Below are positions 1-7,107 of a stretch of DNA of 15,456 bases, piece by piece; position 1 is the stretch's first letter, and every line of letters starts with the position of its first letter. The position numbers were made by a program, and so were the translations under genes. The notes beneath the pieces are model-generated. The model had not been told where the DNA came from and ran no database searches. It was given only the letters and a program-made list of their open reading frames with translations. The stretch comes from JBLKSS01 sp047607725 (lineage in GTDB: Bacteria; Pseudomonadota; Gammaproteobacteria; Enterobacterales; Enterobacteriaceae): positions 1-15,456 of the forward strand of contig NZ_JBLKSS010000086.1 in NCBI RefSeq assembly GCF_047607725.1, given 5' to 3'.

Positions 1-71
1 ATCGACTGGAACTTAAAGGCGAATCACTACGCAAAGAGCAAGGAGTAGCCAGCACAGGAAAAATAGACTAA
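1..71 (+). CDS. istB: IstB-like transposition helper ATPase, C-terminal fragment (cut by window edge)
   Basis: Only the last 22 residues are visible, read from base 3 to the TAA at 69-71. They begin RLELKGESLRK, which matches the conserved end of IstB-family proteins (usually H-R-I-E-L/M-G-x-S-x-R-K). IstB is an AAA+ helper ATPase that works with the IstA transposase, and its ATPase motifs would lie upstream of the window. Whether the gene is intact cannot be judged. The identification rests on this short conserved tail plus the IS21-type terminus directly downstream. Confidence 0.75.
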   Translation, partial: RLELKGESLRKEQGVASTGKID

Positions 72-191
72 AACCGAGTCAGAAGATGAGCGAACACGTG
101 ATCGAATATCACTGGAATGGGTGATCGGAAAATATCGGAATAATTGATCGGATGTCGCCGGAACAGATGATCGGATACGTCGGAATCTGCA
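1..191 (+). mobile_element. IS21-family insertion sequence, istB-side end (element continues left of window)
   Basis: The window opens inside an IS21-type element. Its istB reading frame ends at 69-71, and the non-coding terminus ends with TGCA at 191. The terminal motif TACGTCGGAATCTGCA (176-191) recurs as its exact reverse complement at 13813-13828, which fixes the outer boundary. Between istB and the tip, TGATC cores start at 99, 122, 145 and 168, exactly 23 bp apart, each followed by a GGAAT-like block. Repeated terminal sites of this kind are known for IS21 elements, where the IstA transposase binds them. No target duplication can be tested because the other end lies outside the window. 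Confidence 0.85.
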
Positions 192-285
192 CGGGGGCTG
201 TCGATAAGCGCGGCTACCGTTTAGGGCATGCCCACGGCGAATAGAAACATGCCCCGGCCTCCGGTCGACGGTGTTTCCCCCTTAC

Positions 286-315
286 GCAACAGCCCGCCGG
301 AGGGCGGGCTGTTGC
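286..315 (+). terminator. Strong GC-rich hairpin, possible transcription terminator
   Basis: Thirteen bases (286-298) pair perfectly with 303-315 around a GGAG loop, giving a very stable stem (arm GCAACAGCCCGCC). It is followed by CGTTATAC rather than a U-run, so it is at best a weak intrinsic terminator. It may mark the end of a gene now replaced by the IS. A second GC-rich imperfect inverted repeat follows around 325-352. Confidence 0.4.
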
Positions 316-448
316 CGTTATACGCCGGCCTTGGCTTGCGCCAAGCCGCCGGCGCTGGCTGGGGCAGAGCGCCTTTTATAAATTTGCTGCTAGGCTTACT
401 GATAGTGCTTTAAACAGTAAGGTTTTATAAAAATAGAAGGAGCCTATC

Positions 449-1678
449 GTGGCCTATGAGCAAATAATGTCGTTATCCTCCCTGGCGCAGATGACCCCCA
501 GCAAAATAACCGTCGGAGAGACCGATATACTGGTTATCCGCCGCGGTGAAGACGTCTACGCCCTGGAAGCCACCTGCCCGCATTCCGGCGCGCCGCTGGA
601 AAAGGGTGCGCTGTGTGAAGACAAGCTGGTATGCCCGTGACATAAATCGGTGTTCGCCATCACCGAAAGCCGCCCGGGCTCTCTGCTGGAACCGCTCTCA
701 CTGCGGGCACTGAAACGCTTCCCGGTGAAGGTGGAGCAAGATGCCGTCTGGATCGATCCGCAACCGCTTGACGAGGCCACACCGCTGCGGGCGGCGGATA
801 AACAGCCTACCTATGTGGTATTGGGCACCGGCGCCGGCGGTAGCGCGGCGATAAAAGCGCGGCGTGAGAACGGTTTTACCGGCAGGCTGGTGATGGTGGA
901 ACGAGAAAAACAGGCCCCCTATGATCGTACCGCACTATCGAAATTTGTGCCGCAGGGCTATATGGATATCAACGACGTGCCTTCCCTGTTGCCTGAATCC
1001 TACTATCAGCAACAACAGATAGAGCGCATCAATGGCAATGTGGAAAAACTGGACAGCAAACGCCATCGTCTACGGCTGGAAGGCGGTAAGACCCTTTCCT
1101 ATGAGCGTTTGCTGTTAGCCACCGGCGCCACGCCGCAGCGGCCGGACCTGCCTGGCAAAGCGCTACGTGGCGTGCAGGTATTACTCAGTTGGGAACAGAC
1201 GGCGACGCGATTCTTCCACGATCTGCCGCTCAATGATGACGGCAGCCTGACCGTTGACCGGACGATGAAGGTGTCCGAAGACATATATGCCATCGGCGAC
1301 ATCGCGACTTTCCCGCTGGACGGCAATCCTACCCGCATTGAACACTGGCGCGTGGCCCAGCAGCACGGGCGTGTCGCCGCCGGTGCGATGATGGATAAGC
1401 CGCAACCCTATGATGCCGTCCCCTTTTTTTGGACTCAGCATTACGGCGGCCGCTATGAATATCTGGGCCATGCCGCCAAATGGGAGCAGCAGGAAATTAT
1501 CGGCTCGCCGGATGAGGACAACTTCGTCTCCCTGTATGGCCTAAAAGGTAATCTGGTGGCGGTCGTGGCGGCCGGCCGGATGCGCACGACCGGCGTGCTG
1601 TTGATTAAAATGGGCAAAAAAATCAGTTTTGCCGAGGCGCAGCGCATCGTCGCCGACACCCGCGAAGCGAAAAGCTGA
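449..1678 (+). pseudogene. Rieske [2Fe-2S]/FAD-dependent pyridine nucleotide oxidoreductase (AIF-like), broken
   Basis: The start is GTG with AAGGAG seven bases upstream. The N-terminal part is a Rieske domain: CPHSGAP supplies the first Cys-His pair, and the second pair should be C-P-W-H. There a TGA (638-640) replaces the Trp codon, and reading continues in the same frame with HKSVF. A linker of about 40 residues leads to the FAD-binding fold (VVLGTGAGGSAA), the LLATGATPQRPDLPG segment, and the AIGDIATFPL motif that closes the FAD site. The C-terminal domain ends at TGA 1676-1678. Between GVQVLLSWEQ and DGSLTVD, where relatives carry the NAD(H)-binding Rossmann subdomain, only about 15 residues remain. 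Roughly 90-100 residues have therefore been lost in frame, so even readthrough would not restore a normal enzyme. Relatives act as ferredoxin-reductase-like flavoproteins, but the substrate here is unknown. Confidence 0.8.
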
Positions 1679-1903
1679 CCGCGCGCCGGCGGCGTCGCGG
1701 CAATACCCGCGGCCTTCGCGGCGCCGATTCCCTTTACGGTAGCGCAAAATTTTGCCGGCAAACATGTGCGTCGCCAGAGGTCGATGATATGATGCGCTGC
1801 CGGCACGCAACGGGGCGGCGACTCTCCGCCTCATCCTGCTCCGGCCCAGGGACGATGAACGTTCTCGTCCGCTATTTCAGGTAAGGAAAAGGACAGACAG
1901 GCA

Positions 1904-2467
1904 ATGACACAGCCCCTATTTATGGTTGGTGCGCGCGGATGCGGCAAAACCACGGTGGGTCAGGCATTAGCGCGGGTATTGGGATATGCATTTACCGATA
2001 CCGACGAGAAGTTGTGGCGGTCTACCGGCAAGACTGTGGCAGAGATCGTCGCTGAAGAAGGCTGGGCGGGCTTTCGGGCAAGGGAGAGCGAAATCCTGAC
2101 AAGCGTTACGCAAGGGCAAACCGTGGTGGCTACGGGCGGCGGTATTATTTTATCGGCGGCTAACCGACGTTTCATGCGCGCGCGCGGCACCGTCGTGTAT
2201 CTACACGTGTCGGCGCAGGAGCTTGCGCGCCGTCTACAGGCGTACCCCGAGGAGGAGCAGCGGCCCAGTTTGACGGGGAAACCAATGATTGAAGAAATCG
2301 CCGAAGTGCTCACCGCACGTGAAAAACTCTATCAAGAAGCGGCACACCACATACTGGACGCCAGTCAGGCGCCGGACGATGTGGTCTATGCCATTTTACA
2401 ACAGCTGTATCCCAGCGCGACGTGTTGGCTATACTTACCTTACGTGAGCACAACTATAAGGAAGTAA
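1904..2467 (+). CDS. aroL: Shikimate kinase II
   Basis: This enzyme phosphorylates shikimate to shikimate 3-phosphate with ATP in the cytoplasmic pathway to chorismate and aromatic amino acids. The 187-residue product aligns along its length with E. coli AroL (about 174 residues). Visible motifs are the P-loop GARGCGKT (residues 9-16), the DTD motif (32-34) that binds Mg and shikimate, FRARE (57-61) with the substrate-binding Arg, ATGGGII (76-82), and the lid segment EEEQRPSLTGKP. The last 12 or so residues extend past the usual end and are not recognised. A purine-rich AAGGAAAAGGA lies about 12 bases upstream of the ATG. yaiA follows after 2 bp, as in the E. coli aroL-yaiA-aroM operon, but aroM is absent. 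No clear TyrR box was seen. The gene looks intact and functional. Confidence 0.95.
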   Translation: MTQPLFMVGARGCGKTTVGQALARVLGYAFTDTDEKLWRSTGKTVAEIVAEEGWAGFRARESEILTSVTQGQTVVATGGGIILSAANRRFMRARGTVVYLHVSAQELARRLQAYPEEEQRPSLTGKPMIEEIAEVLTAREKLYQEAAHHILDASQAPDDVVYAILQQLYPSATCWLYLPYVSTTIRK

Positions 2468-2469
2468 CT

Positions 2470-2661
2470 ATGGCAAGCAAACCTCCCTATCCGCACCAAG
2501 CGCATATCGTCAAAAAAGAGAAGGGGCCGGCCGGCAAGACCAAAACCGTTTATGAGTTGCGTGCCGACCATCCCCATCCCAATACCCTTATCAGTGAACA
2601 CGACACTGAGCAAGAAGCGCTGGATTCTAAAGAGCGCTATGAGGATGAAAGCAAAAGCTGA
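2470..2661 (+). CDS. yaiA: YaiA family small protein, function unknown
   Basis: The 63-residue product matches E. coli YaiA in length and in its conserved blocks: KPPYP near the N terminus, LRADHP in the middle, LISEH, and KERYED near the C terminus. The ATG at 2470 is chosen because it gives exactly the family length and has AAGGAAG (2458-2464) just upstream, overlapping the end of aroL. A longer in-frame start at 2422 would overlap aroL and add non-homologous residues. The gene is almost certainly co-transcribed with aroL and probably translationally coupled to it. It is soluble and charged, with no signal peptide or membrane segment. Its function is unknown, although its operon position hints at a link to aromatic metabolism. 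Confidence 0.9.
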   Translation: MASKPPYPHQAHIVKKEKGPAGKTKTVYELRADHPHPNTLISEHDTEQEALDSKERYEDESKS

Positions 2662-2977
2662 TCTTCCGGCGGCAGGATTCCCGCGCCCTGGCGCCCCTAC
2701 GCACTTTCCACCGCCGCGAATAACGAATTGTCACATCGGCGTAAACGGCGTAAAAAAAATTCATGTTTAATCTGCCCCCGTCATGGCCCAACAGGGTGAA
2801 GTAGCTGAGGATGAAGCGTATTTCTCCCGCGCAGGCCGTTATCGTTAGAATCAACACGATAGTGTTTAAGCTTATAATAAATAGCGATAAACCGATGTTT
2901 ATGCGGCGGCCGGCGCATCGAGGGCGAGGCGCGCGAACCGGTGAAATATTGTCTTGACGCCGACGCACTGGCGATGA
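2662..2977. other. Intergenic region between yaiA and the IclR-type gene
   Basis: This stretch of about 316 bp holds no convincing gene. In E. coli aroM follows yaiA, and I see no recognisable AroM sequence here in any frame. The right half is AT-richer and includes a TATAAT hexamer at 2873-2878. No terminator with a clear U-run was found after yaiA. Confidence 0.5.
2873..2878 (+). promoter_or_regulatory. Candidate -10 element upstream of the IclR-type gene
   Basis: A perfect TATAAT lies about 100 bases before the first ATG of the downstream regulator, within an AT-rich patch. No good -35 hexamer lies 16-18 bp upstream, so this is only a candidate. Confidence 0.25.
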
Positions 2978-3784
2978 ATGATAAAAACTCCGACATCAGT
3001 TCACCTGCAAAAAAATAACATTATGTCGACATTGGAAAACGCCGCTGCGGTGTTAACGTTGTTCGTCCAGCCGGGCACGGAGACGCTGCCGGAAAGTCTG
3101 TCCTTCAGCGACATGGCCCGCCGTCTACCCTTGCCAAAAAGTACGCTTTCCCGGCTGCTTATCGCAATGGAATCGCAGGGACTGCTCGCGCGGGATCCCC
3201 ACAACCGTCATTACAGGGTCGGCCACTTGCTGCGCTCATTGAACCCGCCTGAGCCGCAGAGCGTGCCGGCTACGCTTGCTGAGCGGGCGGCGCAGGCGCT
3301 ACATCAGCTCAGCGCACGCTATCGCTGCACCGGTTATTTATGCATGCTGCATCGGGATCAAGTACGTATTGTTGACCGATTTCAAAGCAGCGCCGCCGCG
3401 CCGGCGGTCTATGCAGTGTGCAGCCATTTGCCCGCCATGAACACGGCGGCCGGCAGAGTGTTGTTGGCCTGTTTTTCCGAGCGGGAAGTCATAGCGCGTT
3501 TGATGCCGCGCCAGGGCAGGCTAGGGGGATTCAATCAGCCCGGCATTGTCCGCTTGCTGCAGCGATTGTCATTGATGCGCGGGCAGGGCTGGGACTTTAA
3601 TCGCAATGAAACCCGCCCTGGTTACAGCGCGCTCGCGACGGCGTTGGCGGACAGCGAGCGGAGTGAACAGATAGGCTTATGCCTGTCTTTCGTGAACGCT
3701 GGCGATAAAGGCGCCTTCCCGACCGATAAGTTGGCGGGGTTGCAGTCCGCTACGCGGATAATTGCCCAACGAATCTATCAATGA
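2978..3784 (+). CDS. IclR-family transcriptional regulator
   Basis: The product has up to 268 residues. Residues 20-85 form a winged helix-turn-helix: SFSDMARRLPLPKSTLSRLL, then LEMESQGLL-like residues and a wing ending in HYRVGHLL. This is the standard IclR DNA-binding layout. The rest (about 100-268) fits the IclR ligand-binding domain, with AMNTAAGRVLLA and the late segment GYSALATALAD. The start is uncertain. ATG 2978 gives the longest frame, but ATG 3023 would begin just before the helix-turn-helix and give 253 residues, a typical IclR length. Neither has a good ribosome-binding site. The gene sits alone between yaiA and ppnP, where E. coli has aroM, so it may be a lineage-specific insertion. 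Its ligand and targets cannot be inferred. No lesion is visible. Confidence 0.85.
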   Translation: MIKTPTSVHLQKNNIMSTLENAAAVLTLFVQPGTETLPESLSFSDMARRLPLPKSTLSRLLIAMESQGLLARDPHNRHYRVGHLLRSLNPPEPQSVPATLAERAAQALHQLSARYRCTGYLCMLHRDQVRIVDRFQSSAAAPAVYAVCSHLPAMNTAAGRVLLACFSEREVIARLMPRQGRLGGFNQPGIVRLLQRLSLMRGQGWDFNRNETRPGYSALATALADSERSEQIGLCLSFVNAGDKGAFPTDKLAGLQSATRIIAQRIYQ

Positions 3785-3895
3785 TTCGGCGGCGCGGAAT
3801 TTGTTTGTCCCGGCCGGGGTTTTTGCAGAAAAGGGCGTGACGCCCGCCGAGTCGCCTTTTACACTGGTATGACATTAATCGATAGGAAAAGACCG

Positions 3896-4192
3896 ATGCT
3901 GAAGGTGAATGACTATTTTGCAGGGAAAGTGAAGTCCATTGGATTCGATGCCGCCAGCACGGGCCGTGCCTGCGTTGGCGTTATGGAGGCGGGGGAGTAC
4001 ACCTTTACCACCGGCCAACCGGAAGAAATAACGGTCGTTAGCGGCGTGCTAAAGACGCTGCTGCCCGGCGCGAACGACTGGCAAGTTTTTATGCCGGGGG
4101 AGTCGTTCTACGTGCCGGCACATAGCGAATTCTGCCTGCAGCTGGCGGAAACCAGCAGCTATTTATGCAGGTATCTCAGCCACTCGCGCTGA
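3896..4192 (+). CDS. ppnP: Pyrimidine/purine nucleoside phosphorylase (YaiE/PpnP)
   Basis: PpnP is a small cupin-fold enzyme that splits nucleosides with phosphate into the free base and ribose 1-phosphate. The 98-residue product matches E. coli YaiE/PpnP (94 residues) almost throughout: YFAGKVKSIGFD, STGRACVGVM, GEYTFTT, PEEITVVSG, then DWQVFMPGESF, VPAHSEFCLQ and SYLCRYL. The ATG at 3896 gives the family length and is preceded by AGGAAAAG at a suitable distance. An in-frame ATG at 3869 would add nine non-homologous residues. It sits between the IclR-type gene and convergent rdgC, as in the E. coli order. It appears intact. Confidence 0.93.
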   Translation: MLKVNDYFAGKVKSIGFDAASTGRACVGVMEAGEYTFTTGQPEEITVVSGVLKTLLPGANDWQVFMPGESFYVPAHSEFCLQLAETSSYLCRYLSHSR

Positions 4193-4471
4193 ACGGCTTG
4201 GCGCAAGGCCTGCACCGTCCCGTCCATTGTTGATGCCGCTGCACCGGGGGACGACAATCTTTGCTCTAATCCCGCCACGTTCGCGCCAAACCTGTGGCAT
4301 CGCGTACCCTGACGATGGGCGCGAGCCCGGCGGCAGGGCCGCATTGCCGCCTCTGGGCTGCCGCGCCGTTTCGTCCTGAGGGCAATCGGCTAGGGCCATC
4401 GCCGCGCCGACTCGTCCTAGGGATAACCGGCGGGCGGTACAACCGTGATTTTTCCCCTGTGGCCGCGTCGG

Positions 4472-5389
4472 TTAGCCCTGACGCTGCGCCTCGCCTCCCA
4501 GCCCCGCAATCAGCTCAGTGATTAAGGCCGCCAGTTCACCGGTCATAAGCGTAAAATCGGCGTCGAAACGGGCGGCGAAATCGTCGCGATCGATATTATC
4601 ATTCTGCTCGCGTAGCGTATCGGCGAATTTTAACCGTTTAACCGTGCCGTCATCGCCCAACACAAACTGCACTCGCTCCCGCCAATCCAGCGCCAGCTTG
4701 GTCACCAGTTTGCCTGCCTCGATATGTACCGCGATTTCGTTGCTGGACAAATCCTGCTTTTTACAGCGAACGATGCCGCCTTCTTCCAGCAGCGCTTTCA
4801 GCTCAGCCTCATCTTGAATGGCGAAGCCGGCGGCGGGATCGCCGCTGCGTACCCATTCGGTCAGAGTCATTTCAATCGGTTTTTCCATGGTCAGCGGCAC
4901 TACCGGCAACGAGCCGATAGATTTTCGCAGCAGCGCCAGGCAATCTTCCGCTTTTTTGGCGCTGCCGGCGTCGACCAGCACCAAATTGTTGACCAGATCC
5001 AGCCACAATAACGTTTGACCAAAACCGCTGAAGGCGCGAGGCATCAACGTGTGCAGCACTTCGTCCTTGAGCGCGTCCTTTTCGGTTTTACGCAGTTTCC
5101 GGCTTTGTTCATTTTCCAGTTTGTCGATTTTGCCCTGCAGCTCCTGCTTTATCACCGAGGACGGTAGAATTTTTTCTTCTTTACGCAGGCACAGCAGGAC
5201 ATGACCCGGTATCGCATGGGTCAGCACGTCGCTTTTGGCTCCCATGGGCGGAACCCAGCCGGATTTCGCCATATCCTGACTGCCGCAGGGGGTGAAGGCG
5301 AAGGCGGACAATTGCTGTTCGATTTGCTCCACCGACAGCTCGATCGGCCGGTTCAAACGGTAAATCATGACATTCTTGAACCACAACAT
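4472..5389 (-). CDS. rdgC: Recombination-associated protein RdgC
   Basis: RdgC is a ring-shaped, nucleoid-associated DNA-binding protein that restrains RecA filament formation. The 305-residue product aligns end to end with E. coli RdgC (303 residues). Conserved blocks include MLWFKN at the start, FTPCGSQDMAKSGWVPPMG, ARKEEKILP-like residues, LPRAFSGFGQT-like residues, LTEWVRSG, KKQDL, HIEAGK, TKLALDW, and LMTGELAALI near the end. The start at 5389 is set by the MLWFKN alignment, with CAGGGA upstream. An in-frame start at 5452 would add 21 non-homologous residues. It is convergent with ppnP, as in E. coli. No lesion is seen. It remains intact although its neighbour sbcCD, another recombination function, is broken. 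Confidence 0.95.
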   Translation of the reverse strand: MLWFKNVMIYRLNRPIELSVEQIEQQLSAFAFTPCGSQDMAKSGWVPPMGAKSDVLTHAIPGHVLLCLRKEEKILPSSVIKQELQGKIDKLENEQSRKLRKTEKDALKDEVLHTLMPRAFSGFGQTLLWLDLVNNLVLVDAGSAKKAEDCLALLRKSIGSLPVVPLTMEKPIEMTLTEWVRSGDPAAGFAIQDEAELKALLEEGGIVRCKKQDLSSNEIAVHIEAGKLVTKLALDWRERVQFVLGDDGTVKRLKFADTLREQNDNIDRDDFAARFDADFTLMTGELAALITELIAGLGGEAQRQG

Positions 5390-5766
5390 AATAGATATCC
5401 CTGACCTGACGCACCTCAACCGGCGCGATTTGCCAACAAACGCAGCGCTCATGATAACGAATTGCAGACGCTTCCCCTAGGAAAAAGCGTACTGAGTTGT
5501 CCGTATTTGACGTTAGAGCGTGATGTGTAACGGGTGAGGCAGGCACCGCATACGCGCAACCTTCTTTGCCAAACGTGCGCTCGGCATGCCGAAAAAGTGT
5601 CCTGGAGAGGGGGTAGGGGAGAGGCGCTTGCCGAATGGCTGCGCCGAAGGTGATTGAGCCCGTTTACCGGCGTCAAAAATGCCTGATGATTTTATGATTA
5701 TTAATTTAAGTTTATTAAAATGCCGTATTAATGACGTAACCCATGCGCCAAGCGATAGAAAAAAAT

Positions 5767-5782
5767 TAGAATAATTATTCTA
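5767..5782. promoter_or_regulatory. 16-bp perfect palindrome, candidate operator
   Basis: TAGAATAATTATTCTA is its own reverse complement. It lies about 105 bp before the start of the membrane-protein pseudogene in an AT-rich leader. Its size suits a dimeric regulator. The bound protein is unknown, and AT-rich DNA produces some palindromes by chance. Confidence 0.35.
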
Positions 5783-5796
5783 GAATTAATGATTTT

Positions 5797-5813
5797 AAAA
5801 ATACAGTATTTTT
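5797..5813. promoter_or_regulatory. 17-bp inverted repeat, candidate operator
   Basis: Eight-base arms AAAAATAC and GTATTTTT flank a single central A. The repeat sits 14 bp after the palindrome at 5767-5782. Together they may form a paired regulator site or a promoter spacer. This is sequence evidence only. Confidence 0.35.
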
Positions 5814-5886
5814 GTATTACCGTAAACATAGACTAACTTAATGGCGTAGCATCATTCTACTTCGCAAAAAATAAAAGAGTTAGTTT

Positions 5887-6915
5887 ATGGAAACTCGGGA
5901 TGTGGCTATCTGCGCCAACCGGGTGTCATGAGGATCACTTTTCAGTGGCGTTCTTACGGCATTCTCTATTTCACTCTTATTAGCGCTGCTCGGTAGCGCG
6001 CTGGGATTTAGCATGGTCGATCCCTGGGCGCAGCGGCCGGCCGGCGGTATCGGCACCACCATGACCCTATGGACGGCGGCTGCGCTGCTCCTCAGCCTGC
6101 TGGCTGGCGGTTTTGTCGCCGGCCGGCTAGCGATGATGGCCGGCGTGACGCATGGCTTCCTGACCTGGGCGCTATCGCTGCTGTTGGCGGTCATCATTAG
6201 TGGCTTCATTATTCAGTGGCGCATTGCGCTTGGCGGGGAATATGCTCGGCACAGCGGGCAGCGCCGCCGGAAATATTGTCACGACGGTGGGAAATAATAG
6301 CGATGAATTGGCGGGGGTATTAAATAATGGTTTGGGGAAATTAACCCTGGACGATTCTCTGCCCACCGATGCATCGCCAAAAAATATTACCGATGCGCTG
6401 CAAAACAACGAAATTGAAGCGCTGCATCCCGACTATCTCCAGCGCCAGCTTAAAGAAATACGCGCGGAAGTCAGCCAGGCGGTCGCCGAGGCGATGCGCG
6501 CCCCTGAGCGTAGCGAGCAGATTATGGCAGGGCTGGCTGAGCGGTTGAAGCAGCGCACTGATGCTGTGGCCGACGAGATATCAAGCGCGACGACGTGCAT
6601 CAGGCGCTGGCCAATGGTAATCGTACCCTGACGCCGGAGGCGTTGAATCAGGCTACCGATAAGGTGATGCGTGATAAACAGCAGGCGGCAGAAACGATAA
6701 AATACCGAATCGATACGCTGCAGCAGAACGTCAGCCACGCGCGGGAAGATTTGCAGCGCTGGCGCGAGGAAATGAAACAGCGCGCCGATAAGGCCGCTGC
6801 CACCAGCGCCAAGTCCGCGCTTTGGCTATTCATTACCCTATTGCTGGGGGCGATAGTCAGCGCCGGCGGCGGCTGGTGGGGGGTGAGAAACGGCGAGCGC
6901 TATCAAGTTCGCTAA
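5887..6915 (+). pseudogene. Uncharacterised inner-membrane protein with coiled-coil region, broken
   Basis: The ancestral product can be read over 342 codons. It has a short N-terminal tail (METRDVAICANRVS), then three hydrophobic segments: SGVLTAFSISLLLALLG; LWTAAALLLSLLAGGFVAG; and a third ending SLLLAVIISGFIIQ. A long polar, helical region follows, rich in Glu, Gln and Arg (about residues 150-310). A fourth hydrophobic segment (LWLFITLLLGAIVSAGGG) lies at the end. The frame is broken by TGA 5929-5931, probably a former Trp codon, by a shift near 6215-6225, and by a second compensating shift near 6582-6592. The total length is divisible by three, so the two shifts cancel. I do not recognise the family. 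The topology suggests a membrane-anchored protein with a cytoplasmic or periplasmic coiled coil. It lies between rdgC and mak, where E. coli has no such gene. Confidence 0.75.
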
Positions 6916-7107
6916 CCATGCCACCGTTGCGCGCGTGGGGTGACGGGCGCCACAAAGCCGGGCTGAAACGTTGCCCCACGGCGGGAATAGCTCAACTTTT
7001 TCCGTCGAATATCCTATGCTGATCCCCAAATAGTGCGCCGTGCTGCTTCCTGTCGCTTATCGCGGGGGCCGCGGCGCCGGTAGATAACCGGAGCGGGGGC
7101 TGGCAAC

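Larger units (their letters stand above)
5390..5886. other. Divergent intergenic region between rdgC and the membrane-protein gene
   Basis: About 497 bp contain no supported gene. The part next to rdgC is GC-rich and presumably carries the rdgC promoter. The part from about 5690 to 5880 is markedly AT-rich and holds two adjacent palindromes (5767-5782 and 5797-5813), annotated separately. Confidence 0.5.

Noticed and set aside
99..191. 23-bp spaced repeats as a CRISPR array
   Set aside because: Units are short, diverged and without unique spacers. They end in an IS21 terminus and follow istB.
228..413. Open frame of 61 codons between the IS and the Rieske gene
   Set aside because: It runs through the hairpin and GC-rich repeat, has no ribosome-binding site and has no recognisable similarity.
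5767..5782. Fur box
   Set aside because: The AT-rich palindrome recalls a Fur site but has even symmetry and lacks the usual GATAAT hexamer pattern, so I leave the regulator unnamed.
449..6915. TGA decoded as tryptophan (recoding or selenocysteine)
   Set aside because: Only two cases occur, both in genes with further lesions, and intact genes nearby end in TGA (for example rdgC and ppnP). No SECIS-like structure was evident.
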